The position numbers were made by a program, and so were the translations under genes. The notes below the pieces were generated by a model, which was not told the origin of the DNA, did no database searches, and was given only the letters and a program-made list of their open reading frames with translations. A DNA stretch of 64,000 nucleotides from Streptomyces zhaozhouensis (GTDB taxonomy: Bacteria; Actinomycetota; Actinomycetes; Streptomycetales; Streptomycetaceae), in NCBI RefSeq assembly GCF_900230195.1, contig NZ_OCNE01000012.1, forward strand, positions 62,001-126,000, written 5' to 3'. Positions 47,198-55,061 of this stretch are shown here, piece by piece (position 1 is the first letter of the stretch; each line of letters begins with the position of its first letter).

Positions 47198-48328
47198 TCA
47201 GCCGCTGAGGCGGACCGGCATGATCAGGTACTTGTAGCTGTCGTCCGCCTCCGCGTCGACCGCCGGCCGGCCGCTGAGCAGCGCGGGCTTGGTGGAGGTG
47301 GTGAACGAGAGCTGGGCGACCGGGGAGTCGATCGCGCTCAGTCCCTCCAGCAGGAAGCCCGGGTTGAAGGCGATCGAGATGTCGTCGCCCTCGAGCTGCG
47401 CGTCCACCCGCTCCACAGCCTGTGCGTCGTCGCTGGAGCCTGCCTCCAGGATCAGCACGCCCTGCTCGAAGTTGAGCCGGACCGGGGTGTTGCGCTCGGC
47501 GACCAGCGAGACGCGCTTGACCGCCTCGACGAACGGCGCCGTCTCGATCACGGCGACCGAGTTGAACTCGGTGGGGAAGAGCGTGCGGTACTTCGGGAGG
47601 TCACCCTCCAGCAGCCGCGTGGTGGTGCGCCGGCCGGCGCCCTCGAAGCCGATCAGGCCCTCGCCGGCACCGGAGCCGGAGAGCGCCAGCGCGACCGTGT
47701 CGCCGCCGCTGAGCGACTTCGCCGTGTCCAGCAGTGTCTTGGCGGGCACCAGGGCGACGGCGGAGATGTCGGCCACCTCCGGCTTCCACAGGAACTCCCG
47801 CACCGCGAAGCGGTACCGGTCGGTCGACGCGAGCGTGACCGTGTCGCCCTCGATCTCGACCCGGACGCCGGTGAGCACCGGCAGCGTGTCGTCCCGGCCG
47901 GCCGCGATGGCCACCTGGGAGACGGCGGAGGCGAAGACCTCGGCCGACACCGTGCCCGTGGCCGTGGGCATCTGGGGCAGCGCCGGGTACTCCTCGACCG
48001 GGAGGGTGTGGAGGGTGAACCGCGAGGAACCGCAGACCACCGTGACCCGCACGCCGTCGGTGGAGATCTCCACCGGGCGGTTGGGCAGCGAACGGCAGAT
48101 GTCGGCCAGCAGCCGGCCGGAGACCAGGACCGTCCCCTCGTCCTCCACGTCGACCTCGACGGAGACCCGCGCCGAGACCTCGTAGTCGAAGCCGGAGAGG
48201 CTCAGGGCGCCCTCCTCGGCCTTCAGCAGCAGCCCCGCGAGCACCGGCACCGGCGGCCGGGCCGGCAGGCTGCGGGCGGCCCACGCCACCGCCTCCGCGA
48301 GCACATCGCGTTCCACCCGGATCTTCAC
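47198..48328 (-). CDS. dnaN: DNA polymerase III sliding clamp (beta subunit)
   Basis: A 376-aa ring-forming processivity factor. Three repeated clamp domains are visible, with KIRVERDVLAEAVAWAARSLPARPPVPVLAGLLLKAEEGAL at the N terminus and the C-terminal YKYLIMPVRLSG typical of actinobacterial clamps. The GTG at 48328 follows GGGAGG; an upstream in-frame extension into oriC is not credible. It is transcribed away from oriC. Confidence 0.97.
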   Translation of the reverse strand: MKIRVERDVLAEAVAWAARSLPARPPVPVLAGLLLKAEEGALSLSGFDYEVSARVSVEVDVEDEGTVLVSGRLLADICRSLPNRPVEISTDGVRVTVVCGSSRFTLHTLPVEEYPALPQMPTATGTVSAEVFASAVSQVAIAAGRDDTLPVLTGVRVEIEGDTVTLASTDRYRFAVREFLWKPEVADISAVALVPAKTLLDTAKSLSGGDTVALALSGSGAGEGLIGFEGAGRRTTTRLLEGDLPKYRTLFPTEFNSVAVIETAPFVEAVKRVSLVAERNTPVRLNFEQGVLILEAGSSDDAQAVERVDAQLEGDDISIAFNPGFLLEGLSAIDSPVAQLSFTTSTKPALLSGRPAVDAEADDSYKYLIMPVRLSG

Positions 48329-48512
48329 TTCAGCCGCCTCCCGCAGTTGCTGGCCGCTCGTCGCCTTCGACTTCCTGTTGGGCCACCAGTCTGACGCACG
48401 GCACTGACAGTAGGTGCTTCGGCGAGTCAAATCGAGGCGCGCCGGGTAGGACCTGCCCGGGCCACGTTGTGCACAGCCCCCACTTCGAAACGAGTCTCCC
48501 GGCTTATATCCG

Positions 48513-48549
48513 TAGTCGTAGTAGTAGGGCCTGTGGAAACCGTGGATAA
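48513..48549. promoter_or_regulatory. DnaA-trio-like unwinding element
   Basis: Reading the plus strand: TAG-TCG-TAG-TAG-TAG (48513-48527), GGCC (48528-48531), then two abutting DnaA-box-like 9-mers, TGTGGAAAC (48532-48540) and CGTGGATAA (48541-48549). This is the order trio repeats, GC cluster, tandem boxes described for the basal unwinding system of B. subtilis oriC. It lies beside the TTATAT patch. Confidence 0.6.
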
Positions 48550-49270
48550 CCCTGATTCCCCTGGTCAGCGCCGGTTTTTTGTGCACAGGCCCTGTGGGCG
48601 CAGCGGTGGATGAAGCAGCACCTCCTGTGGACGGCGGCGCGTTGTGCACAGGCCATCCCCAGGTCGACCCGAGTTCTGCACAGCTCCGTCCCCAGTTTCG
48701 GAGCCCTTACCCACAGGCCCGTCGGCAGCTTCCTGTGACCTGATTCACTCGACCCGGTGAGGCGGCGCGTTAGGTTGCCGAACAGTGGATAAACCTGTGG
48801 ATTGGCTGTGCACAACTCCCCGTTTCCTGTGGGTAGCTGGCCTCCCCCGGTGGACAACGCCGAACGGCCCCGGAGGGCCCGGAGGTTCGTCCACAGGTTG
48901 TGGAAGCTCGTGCTCCACACATCCACAGGCACCTGACCTGCGGAACTCCCGTTCTCTCCGGCCGTCTGTGGACGGAGTTCTGGACGACACGCCAACCTCA
49001 CAGGGTGTGGATGGCGACAACTCGCCGAATCTGTGGGAAACCCGCGAAACCATGGTGGCTCAGCTCGCTAATCGAACAGGCCCCGGGAGACGAAACCTCG
49101 GCGACGCCCCGGTGAACCACCGCCGCGCGCCCGCCCGTCGACACACAGCGCCACCGGGGGCCACGGCGAACGGCCCCCCGAGAGGCGCGGGGCACCGTTC
49201 CGGGGGCGCGCGAGACCGCCCCGGGAGCCGCCGGCGCGGGCGCCGGCGCGGCGGGGCGGAAGGGGGCGCA

Positions 49271-49320
49271 GGGGAGGCGGGGAGGAGGCGGGAGGAGGCG
49301 GGAGGACGCGGACGGGGAGA
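49271..49320. repeat. Purine-rich 10-base tandem repeats downstream of dnaA
   Basis: GGAGGAGGCG occurs exactly at 49281-49290 and 49291-49300, with a variant at 49301-49310 and a related stretch before. The plus strand is almost all purine with many GGG/GG runs, so G-quadruplex formation is possible. It lies 20-70 bases past the dnaA stop. Confidence 0.7.
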
Positions 49321-49338
49321 CGGCGAGGAAGGCCGCGC

Positions 49339-51099
49339 TCAGCCGTTCTTGATGCGGTTGGTCAGCTCGGTGACCTGGTTGTAGATGGAGCGCCGTTCGG
49401 CCATCAGCGCCCGGATCTTGCGGTCCGCGTGCATCACCGTGGTGTGGTCGCGACCGCCGAAGTGCTGGCCGATCTTCGGCAGCGAGAGATCGGTCAGTTC
49501 CCGACAGAGGTACATGGCGATCTGTCGGGCCGTGACCAGGATGCGACTCCGCGAGGAGCCGGCCAGGTCCTCGATGGTCAGCCCGAAGTAGTCCGCGACG
49601 GCCGAGGTGATGGCGTCCGCCGTGATCTCCGGGGTGGCGTCCTCGCCGCCCGGGATCAGGTCCTTGAGGACGATCTCCGTCAACCCCAGATCGACGGGCT
49701 GGCGGTTGAGGCTCGCGAAGGCGGTGACCCGGATGAGCGCACCCTCCAGCTCCCTGATGTTGCGGGAGATCCGCGAGGCGATGAACTCCAGCACCTCCGG
49801 CGGCGCGTTCAACTGCTCCTGGACCGCCTTCTTCCGCAGGATCGCGATCCTGGTCTCCAGCTCGGGCGGCTGGACGTCCGTGATCAGGCCCCACTCGAAG
49901 CGGTTGCGGAGCCGGTCCTCCAGGGTGATCAGCTGCTTGGGCGGCCGGTCGGAGGAGAGCACGATCTGCTTGTTGGCGTTGTGCAGGGTGTTGAAGGTGT
50001 GGAAGAACTCCTCCTGGGTGGACTCCTTGCTCGCCAGGAACTGCACGTCGTCCACCAGCAGGATGTCCATGTCCCGGTAGCGCTTGCGGAACGCGTCGGC
50101 CTTGCCGTCCCGGATCGAGTTGATGAACTCGTTGGTGAACTCCTCCGAGCTCACGTACCGCACCCGGGTCCCCGGGTAGAGGGAACGGGCGTAGTGGCCG
50201 ATGGCGTGCAGCAGATGGGTCTTGCCGAGCCCGGACTCGCCGTAGATGAAGAGCGGGTTGTACGCCTTGGCCGGCGCCTCGGCGACCGCGACCGCGGCGG
50301 CGTGGGCGAAGCGGTTGGAGGCGCCGATGACGAAGGTGTCGAAGAGGTACTTCGGGTTCAGCCGGGCGGTCGGCTCCCCCGGCCCGGTCGCGGGCGCGGG
50401 CTGCGCGGCCAACGGCCCCGGCGCGCCCCCCGCGGGACCCGGCTGGCCGCCGCCCTCGTAGCGGCGGTACCGCTGCTGCTCGCCGTAGCGCGGCTCGGCG
50501 CCGTACGAGCGTTCGCCGTACCGCTGCTCCTGGTACGACTGCTCGCCGAACTGCCGCTCGCCGTATGTCTGTTCCCCGTAGGAGTCGCCGTACGAGGAGC
50601 CGTCATAACCCTCCGGCCTGCCGTAGGAGGAGTAGTCACCGTGCGGTTGACGCCAGCGCGGGCTCTCCTGCGGCGGCTGGTGCCGCTCCGGGTAGGCGGG
50701 GCGCACGTCGGGCAACGCGCGCCCCGGCTCCTCGCGGTACCCCTCGTCGGCGCGCGGCTCGACCCGGTGCGCCTGCTGCTCGGGAACGGTGGGGGCGGCC
50801 GGTGCCGGCGCGGGCGGCGCCGGGTCGGCCGGCGGCGCGGTCACGGTGATGGCCAGCCGCACCGGCTGGCCGCACTCACGGCTGAGCGCCTCGCTGATCA
50901 GCGGCGCGAGCCGCCCCTCCAGCACGTTCTTCGCGTACTCGTTGGGCACGCCGAGCAGCGCGGTCCCGGAGACCAGCGCCAGCGGCTGGCAGTCCTGGAG
51001 CCAACGGTGGTCCTTGGACTCCAGCCGTTGGCCGTCCGAGAGCATCGTCGTCAGAGCCCGCGGCCAGACCGCTGCAAGGTCCGCTGGAAGGTCAGCCAC
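49339..51099 (-). CDS. dnaA: Chromosomal replication initiator DnaA
   Basis: A 586-aa initiator. Domain I is about 1-85 (VADLPADLAAVWPRALTTML). Domain II (about 86-245) is very long and ends in a Tyr-rich stretch at 156-214. Domain III has Walker A GESGLGKTHLLHAIG, Walker B DILLVDDVQFLASKE and an Arg-finger region. Domain IV carries the DNA signature GGRDHTTVMHADRKI. The GTG at 51099 gives the usual Streptomyces start. It is transcribed toward oriC, with DnaA boxes also in its own upstream region. Confidence 0.98.
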   Translation of the reverse strand: MADLPADLAAVWPRALTTMLSDGQRLESKDHRWLQDCQPLALVSGTALLGVPNEYAKNVLEGRLAPLISEALSRECGQPVRLAITVTAPPADPAPPAPAPAAPTVPEQQAHRVEPRADEGYREEPGRALPDVRPAYPERHQPPQESPRWRQPHGDYSSYGRPEGYDGSSYGDSYGEQTYGERQFGEQSYQEQRYGERSYGAEPRYGEQQRYRRYEGGGQPGPAGGAPGPLAAQPAPATGPGEPTARLNPKYLFDTFVIGASNRFAHAAAVAVAEAPAKAYNPLFIYGESGLGKTHLLHAIGHYARSLYPGTRVRYVSSEEFTNEFINSIRDGKADAFRKRYRDMDILLVDDVQFLASKESTQEEFFHTFNTLHNANKQIVLSSDRPPKQLITLEDRLRNRFEWGLITDVQPPELETRIAILRKKAVQEQLNAPPEVLEFIASRISRNIRELEGALIRVTAFASLNRQPVDLGLTEIVLKDLIPGGEDATPEITADAITSAVADYFGLTIEDLAGSSRSRILVTARQIAMYLCRELTDLSLPKIGQHFGGRDHTTVMHADRKIRALMAERRSIYNQVTELTNRIKNG

Positions 51100-51242
51100 G
51101 AGGCACGCTCTCTCACTCGCAGGGGTGGCGCTCAGGGGGTCGCGCTGGGTTGGCGGGCACCTGTGGGTGTGACGCCGGGGGCGATCGGGAAAGATTCGGA
51201 GTTCAGCCACGTTAGTCAGCGCGAGGCGCGCGCATCAAGTCG

Positions 51243-51263
51243 TTGTCCACAGGCTGTGTACAA
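51243..51263. promoter_or_regulatory. DnaA boxes in the dnaA promoter region
   Basis: TTGTCCACA at 51243-51251 (perfect) and TGTGTACAA at 51255-51263 (one mismatch, opposite orientation), three bases apart, about 145 bases upstream of the dnaA start. Paired boxes in the dnaA promoter mediate autoregulation in S. lividans. The 51100-51494 gap otherwise holds divergent promoters for dnaA and rpmH that I could not resolve. Confidence 0.75.
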
Positions 51264-51494
51264 GGATGCGCCGTCCGAGTTTGACCTGTGGCGCGCCGCG
51301 CGCGTACCGTTGCCAGGTCGAGTCGTCGATGGCTGCTGCCGCCTGCCTCCGATGGCCCGCCTCCGACCAGAGGTGTTGAGCGGCTGACTCGGGCGTTGCG
51401 ATTGCCCTCGCGGGCGCACGGTGACAGCCAGCGACGGTCCACATCTGTCTCGGCCTTTCCATGCCGGTACACCGAAGATCTCTGGAGTCCCCGA

Positions 51495-51632
51495 GTGAGC
51501 AAGCGCACTTTCCAGCCGAACAACCGGCGCAGGGCCAAGACCCACGGCTTCCGGCTGCGGATGCGGACCCGTGCCGGCCGCGCCATCATGGCCAACCGTC
51601 GTGCCAAGGGCCGCGCCCGGCTCTCGGCCTGA
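51495..51632 (+). CDS. rpmH: 50S ribosomal protein L34
   Basis: A 45-aa basic ribosomal protein: SKRTFQPNNRRRAKTHGFRLRMRTRAGRAIMANRRAKGRARLSA, with the invariant NNRRRAKTHGFR and RR-KGR-LSA segments. GTG start. It heads the rpmH-rnpA-yidD-yidC-jag-rsmG run, the standard order beside dnaA. Confidence 0.98.
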   Translation: MSKRTFQPNNRRRAKTHGFRLRMRTRAGRAIMANRRAKGRARLSA

Positions 51633-51657
51633 GTCTTACGACCACAGGTCCCATGCG

Positions 51658-52026
51658 GTGCTGCCCTCCGAGAACCGGCTGAGGCGGCGCGAGGAGTTCG
51701 CGGCCGCGATGCGGCGAGGCCGGAGGGCCGGCCGCCCACACCTCGTCGTCCATCTGACCGAGGGATCGGACCCGCACGTGGCGGAGGGGACACCCCCTCC
51801 GCCACGTGCGGGTTTCGTCGTGAGCAAGGCCGTGGGAAACGCGGTGGCCCGCCACCGCGTCCAACGCCGTCTGCGCCACCTGGTCCGCGCGAGGCTGTCC
51901 GACCTGCCCGCCGGTAGCCTGGTGGTAGTGCGGGCCCTGCCGGGCGCGGAGCGTGCCGCGTTCGACCAGCTGGCTCGGGAGCTGGACGCCGCACTGGAGC
52001 GGCTACTGGGAGGGGTACGCGGATGA
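51658..52026 (+). CDS. rnpA: Ribonuclease P protein component
   Basis: A 122-aa RNA-binding subunit of RNase P. Typical blocks: LPSENRLRRREEFAAAMRRGRRAGRPHLVVHL and the RNR-like motif region AGFVVSKAVGNAVARHRVQRRLRHLVRARL. A 20-residue insertion-like stretch (SDPHVAEGTPPPPR) between them is encoded by a perfect 20-bp hairpin. The GTG at 51658 is chosen over the out-of-frame ATG at 51653. Its stop overlaps yidD as ATGA. Confidence 0.96.
   Translation: MLPSENRLRRREEFAAAMRRGRRAGRPHLVVHLTEGSDPHVAEGTPPPPRAGFVVSKAVGNAVARHRVQRRLRHLVRARLSDLPAGSLVVVRALPGAERAAFDQLARELDAALERLLGGVRG
51770..51813. repeat. Perfect 20-bp inverted repeat inside rnpA
   Basis: Arms 51770-51789 and 51794-51813 are perfectly complementary, with a 4-base ACAC loop. 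The stem is GC-rich and followed by TTCG. It falls in the variable loop of RnpA, so codons there may be free to form RNA structure. Confidence 0.95.
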
Positions 52027-52340
52027 AGTACCCGCTGCTGCTGCTGATCAAGCTGTATCAGTGGACGATCAGCCCCCTCCTCGGACCGGTCTGCCGTTAC
52101 TATCCGTCGTGTTCTCACTACGGATACGGCGCCATCGACCGGCATGGCGCGCTCAAGGGGACGGCCCTGACCGCCTGGCGCATTCTGCGCTGCAACCCCT
52201 GGTCTCCGGGCGGAGTCGATCACGTTCCGCCGCGTAGGCGGCCGGTCTGGCACCAGGCGCTGCGCGACCGACTGCGGCACCGGCCGCTCAACCCCGCCGC
52301 CTCTCCCGGGGGTGCCCCCAACAATGCCCAAGGAGCCTGA
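52023..52340 (+). CDS. yidD: Membrane protein insertion efficiency factor YidD
   Basis: A 105-aa small membrane-associated protein. It starts MKYPLLLLIKLYQWTISPLLGPVCRYYPSCSHYGYGAIDRHGALKGTALTAWRILRCNPWSPGGVDHVP, with the conserved Cys residues of the CRYYPSCS and RCNPW motifs. It assists YidC, encoded four bases downstream, and overlaps rnpA. Confidence 0.97.
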   Translation: MKYPLLLLIKLYQWTISPLLGPVCRYYPSCSHYGYGAIDRHGALKGTALTAWRILRCNPWSPGGVDHVPPRRRPVWHQALRDRLRHRPLNPAASPGGAPNNAQGA

Positions 52341-52343
52341 TCC

Positions 52344-53489
52344 GTGGACACGATCAATTCGATCCTCAGTCCTCTGTATATCGCCGTTTCGTGGATCGTC
52401 GTCCAGTTCCACAGCCTCTACAGCCTGATCTTCCACGAGGACAGCGGTTGGGCTTGGGGGCTGTCGATCGTCTCCCTGGTGGTCGTGATCCGGATCGCCC
52501 TGATCCCGCTCTTCGTGAAGCAGATCAAGGCCACACGCAACATGCAGGCGCTCCAGCCGCGGATGAAGAAGATCCAGGAGCGCTACAAGAACGACCGGCA
52601 GCGTCAGTCCGAAGAGATGATGAAGCTGTACAAGGAGACGGGTACCAACCCGCTCGCCAGCTGTCTCCCGATCCTGGCGCAGTCTCCGTTCTTCATCGCG
52701 CTCTTCCAGGTGCTGAACCACATCGCGAGCAACAAGACCGTCGGCGTGCTCAACTCCGACCAGGTCGAGTCGGCCCGTGAGGCGACGATCTTCGGCGCCC
52801 CGATCGCCACCCGCTTCATGGACAGCGCCGCCAAGCTCGCCGAGCTGGACGCCTCGCAGGGCACCGTCCGCACCGTCACCATCATCATGATCGTGCTGAT
52901 GTCGGCGTCGCAGTTCTACACGCAGCGGCAGCTCATGACGAAGAACGTCGACCTCACGGTCAAGTCGCCGTTCATGAGCCAGCAGAAGATCCTGATGTAC
53001 GTCTTCCCGCTGATGTTCGCCGTCTTCGGTGTGAACTTCCCGGTCGGCGTCCTGATCTACTGGCTGACCACCAACGTCTGGTCGCTGGGTCAGCAGATGT
53101 ACGTGATCACCAAGAACCCCACCCCCGGCAGCCTCGCCTTCGAGCAGCGCCAGGAGCGGTTGCGCAAGAAGGGGAAGCTTCCGAAGGAGGACGAGGCCGA
53201 GCAGAAGTCGGCCGAGGCCACCCGGACCGTCCGCAACCAGCGCAAGCGCCAGACCCGCTCCCAGCGCCAGACGGGCCCCACCGGGCAGCAGCCGAAGAAG
53301 CAGGCGGCCTCCTCGCACTCGCTGGAGAAGCCCGAGTCGGGCGACGCGGGCCAGCAGGGCAAGCCCGCCTCGAACGGTCAGGCCGGGTCGTCCCAGCGCT
53401 CCCAGCCGCAGAAGAAGCAGCGGGGGCAGCAGGGGAAGAAGCCCGCCCAGACGCGCAAGTCCAAGCCGTCGGCCAAGAGCAAGAAGTAG
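52344..53489 (+). CDS. yidC: Membrane protein insertase YidC/Oxa1
   Basis: A 381-aa insertase with about five TM helices: residues 9-30, the amphipathic hairpin MQALQPRMKKIQERYKNDRQRQSEEMMKLYKETGTNPLASCLPILAQSPFFIALF, then helices near 175-195, 210-235 and 235-255. The hydrophilic groove Arg is likely in VVVIRIALIPLF. A basic, Gln/Lys-rich tail of about 120 residues (QRKRQTRSQRQT, ending KSKPSAKSKK) probably binds ribosomes. GTG start after AAGGAG. Confidence 0.97.
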   Translation: MDTINSILSPLYIAVSWIVVQFHSLYSLIFHEDSGWAWGLSIVSLVVVIRIALIPLFVKQIKATRNMQALQPRMKKIQERYKNDRQRQSEEMMKLYKETGTNPLASCLPILAQSPFFIALFQVLNHIASNKTVGVLNSDQVESAREATIFGAPIATRFMDSAAKLAELDASQGTVRTVTIIMIVLMSASQFYTQRQLMTKNVDLTVKSPFMSQQKILMYVFPLMFAVFGVNFPVGVLIYWLTTNVWSLGQQMYVITKNPTPGSLAFEQRQERLRKKGKLPKEDEAEQKSAEATRTVRNQRKRQTRSQRQTGPTGQQPKKQAASSHSLEKPESGDAGQQGKPASNGQAGSSQRSQPQKKQRGQQGKKPAQTRKSKPSAKSKK

Positions 53490-53502
53490 AGGAGCCCCAC
53501 CC

Positions 53503-54009
53503 GTGACGGACACCACCTCAGCCCCCGCCGAGGAGACCGACGAGCTGACCCGCCTGGAGCAGGAGGGCGAGATCGCGGCGGACTACCTGGAGGGGCTGCT
53601 GGACATCGCCGACCTGGACGGCGACATCGACATGGACGTCGAGGGCGACCGCGCTTCGGTGTCGATCGTCTCCGAGGGCACCTCCCGCGATCTCCAGAAG
53701 CTGGTGGGCCGGGACGGTGAGGTGATGGAGGCGCTCCAGGAGCTGACGCGCCTCGCGGTGCATCGGGAGACGGGCGAACGGAGCCGGCTGATGCTGGACG
53801 TCTCCGGCTTCCGCGCCCGCAAGCGCGAGAAGCTCACCACGCTGGGCGCCGAGACCGCGCAGCAGGTGAAGGAGACGGGTGAGCCGGTGAAGCTCCAGCC
53901 GATGACGCCCTTCGAGCGCAAGGTGGTGCACGACGCGGTGGCGGCCGCCGGCCTGCGCAGCGAGTCCGAGGGCGAGGAGCCGCAGCGCCGCGTGGTCGTT
54001 CTGCCGTGA
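53503..54009 (+). CDS. jag: Jag/KhpB-type RNA-binding protein (KH + R3H)
   Basis: A 168-aa cytosolic RNA-binding protein. A KH-like domain lies at about 45-105 (MDVEGDRASVSIVSEGTSRDLQKLVGRDGEVMEALQELTRLAV) and an R3H domain at about 110-165 (KLQPMTPFERKVVHDAVAAAGLRSESEGEEPQRRVVVLP). GTG start with GAGGAG. Its stop overlaps the rsmG start as GTGA. Confidence 0.95.
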   Translation: MTDTTSAPAEETDELTRLEQEGEIAADYLEGLLDIADLDGDIDMDVEGDRASVSIVSEGTSRDLQKLVGRDGEVMEALQELTRLAVHRETGERSRLMLDVSGFRARKREKLTTLGAETAQQVKETGEPVKLQPMTPFERKVVHDAVAAAGLRSESEGEEPQRRVVVLP

Positions 54010-54743
54010 GCCAGGACCGTGCCTCGGGTGCCACGCCTCCCGAGCCCCCGGAGATCGCGCGGAAGGTGTTCGGCGACCGGCTCGGAGACGCCGTGCGCTA
54101 TGCCGAACTGCTCGCCGACGTCGGGGTGAGCCGGGGACTGATCGGGCCCCGCGAGGTGCCCCGGCTCTGGGAGCGCCATCTCCTCAACTGCGCGGTGCTC
54201 TCCGAGGTGGTGCCCGAGGAGGTCACGGTCTGCGACGTGGGCTCGGGCGCCGGACTCCCCGGCATCCCGCTGGCCCTGGTGCGGCCGGACCTCCAGATCA
54301 CCTTGCTGGAGCCGTTGCTGCGGAGGATCAACTTCCTCAGTGAGGTGGTCGAGCTGCTGGGGCTGGAGGGACAGGTCTCCCTGGTCCGTGGTCGGGCCGA
54401 GGAGGTGCTGCCGACCTTCACTCCGGTCCATGTGGTGACGGCTCGCGCGGTCGCGCCGCTGGACCGGCTGGCCGGCTGGGGCGTTCCGCTGCTGCGGCCC
54501 TACGGCGAGATGCTGGCCATCAAGGGCGAGACGGCGGAGGAGGAACTGAAGTCCGCCCGGAGCGCGCTGGCGAAGCTCGGGATGGTGCGGAGTTCCGTGC
54601 TGCACGCCGGGGTCGGTGTCGTGGACCCGCCGTCCACGGTGGTGCGGGTCGAGGTCGGGGAGAGCCCGGGGGGCGTGCGGTTCGCCGCCAAGCGGGCCAA
54701 GGCGGCCCGACGCAGCGGTTCCTCCCGACGGCCACGTCGCTGA
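54006..54743 (+). CDS. rsmG: 16S rRNA (guanine527-N7)-methyltransferase
   Basis: A 245-aa SAM-dependent methyltransferase (GidB). The SAM motif is VCDVGSGAGLPGIPLALVRPDLQITLLEP near residue 78; LLRRINFLSEVVELLGL and VVTARAVAPLDRLAGWG are typical GidB blocks. In Streptomyces, loss of this enzyme gives low-level streptomycin resistance and changes antibiotic production. It overlaps jag; a gap with parS and DnaA boxes follows. Confidence 0.96.
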   Translation: MSQDRASGATPPEPPEIARKVFGDRLGDAVRYAELLADVGVSRGLIGPREVPRLWERHLLNCAVLSEVVPEEVTVCDVGSGAGLPGIPLALVRPDLQITLLEPLLRRINFLSEVVELLGLEGQVSLVRGRAEEVLPTFTPVHVVTARAVAPLDRLAGWGVPLLRPYGEMLAIKGETAEEELKSARSALAKLGMVRSSVLHAGVGVVDPPSTVVRVEVGESPGGVRFAAKRAKAARRSGSSRRPRR

Positions 54744-54889
54744 GCCACGGTCGCGTCGGCGGGCGCGCCGACCATGCGGCGCCCGGGGGGCGACATGCGT
54801 CTGACGTTCGTCCGAAGCGACGGTATTACGGGCTAATCCGCCGGGGGCGGAGTGTCCTGCCAAGTCCGGGCGGTGCGCCTGGGCATCGT

Positions 54890-54903
54890 GTTTCACGTGA
54901 AAC
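54890..54903. other. parS: parS site upstream of parA
   Basis: A perfect 14-bp GTTTCACGTGAAAC core, the ParB binding site, in the 318-base gap between rsmG and parA. Confidence 0.95.
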
Positions 54904-54998
54904 GCCGCTCGCTGCTCCAGGGAATCATCAGCCGTGGGCGCGCGACCGCCGAGCCGCGCGCCCGTCGCCCCCGCACTTCACTCCAAAGTGGGTCGCCC

Positions 54999-55025
54999 GT
55001 ATCCACAGGGGGCCCCTCATCCACA
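54999..55025. promoter_or_regulatory. Two DnaA-box-like sites upstream of parA
   Basis: GTATCCACA at 54999-55007 (one mismatch to TTATCCACA) and TCATCCACA at 55017-55025 (fits the relaxed Streptomyces consensus), same orientation, 18 bases apart, ending 37 bases before the parA start. Confidence 0.5.
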
Positions 55026-55061
55026 GGTAAGCGGTCCTCGCTGGTTCACAACCCCCAGGAC

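Larger units (their letters stand above)
48329..49338. other. oriC: Chromosomal replication origin oriC
   Basis: The 1.0-kb gap between dnaN and dnaA. I count roughly 20 DnaA-box-like 9-mers in both orientations between 48467 and 49040. Good ones are 48626-48634, 48887-48895, 48967-48975 and 49006-49014 (all (T/C)(T/C)(A/G)TCCACA), 48541-48549, 48784-48792 and 48849-48857 (one mismatch to TTATCCACA/TTGTCCACA), and four TTGTGCACA copies (48467, 48579, 48642, 48807). This matches the known multi-box Streptomyces origin. There is no long AT-rich tract; the most AT-rich spot is TTATAT near 48504. The right part (49041-49338) has no boxes and ends in purine-rich repeats. Confidence 0.95.
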
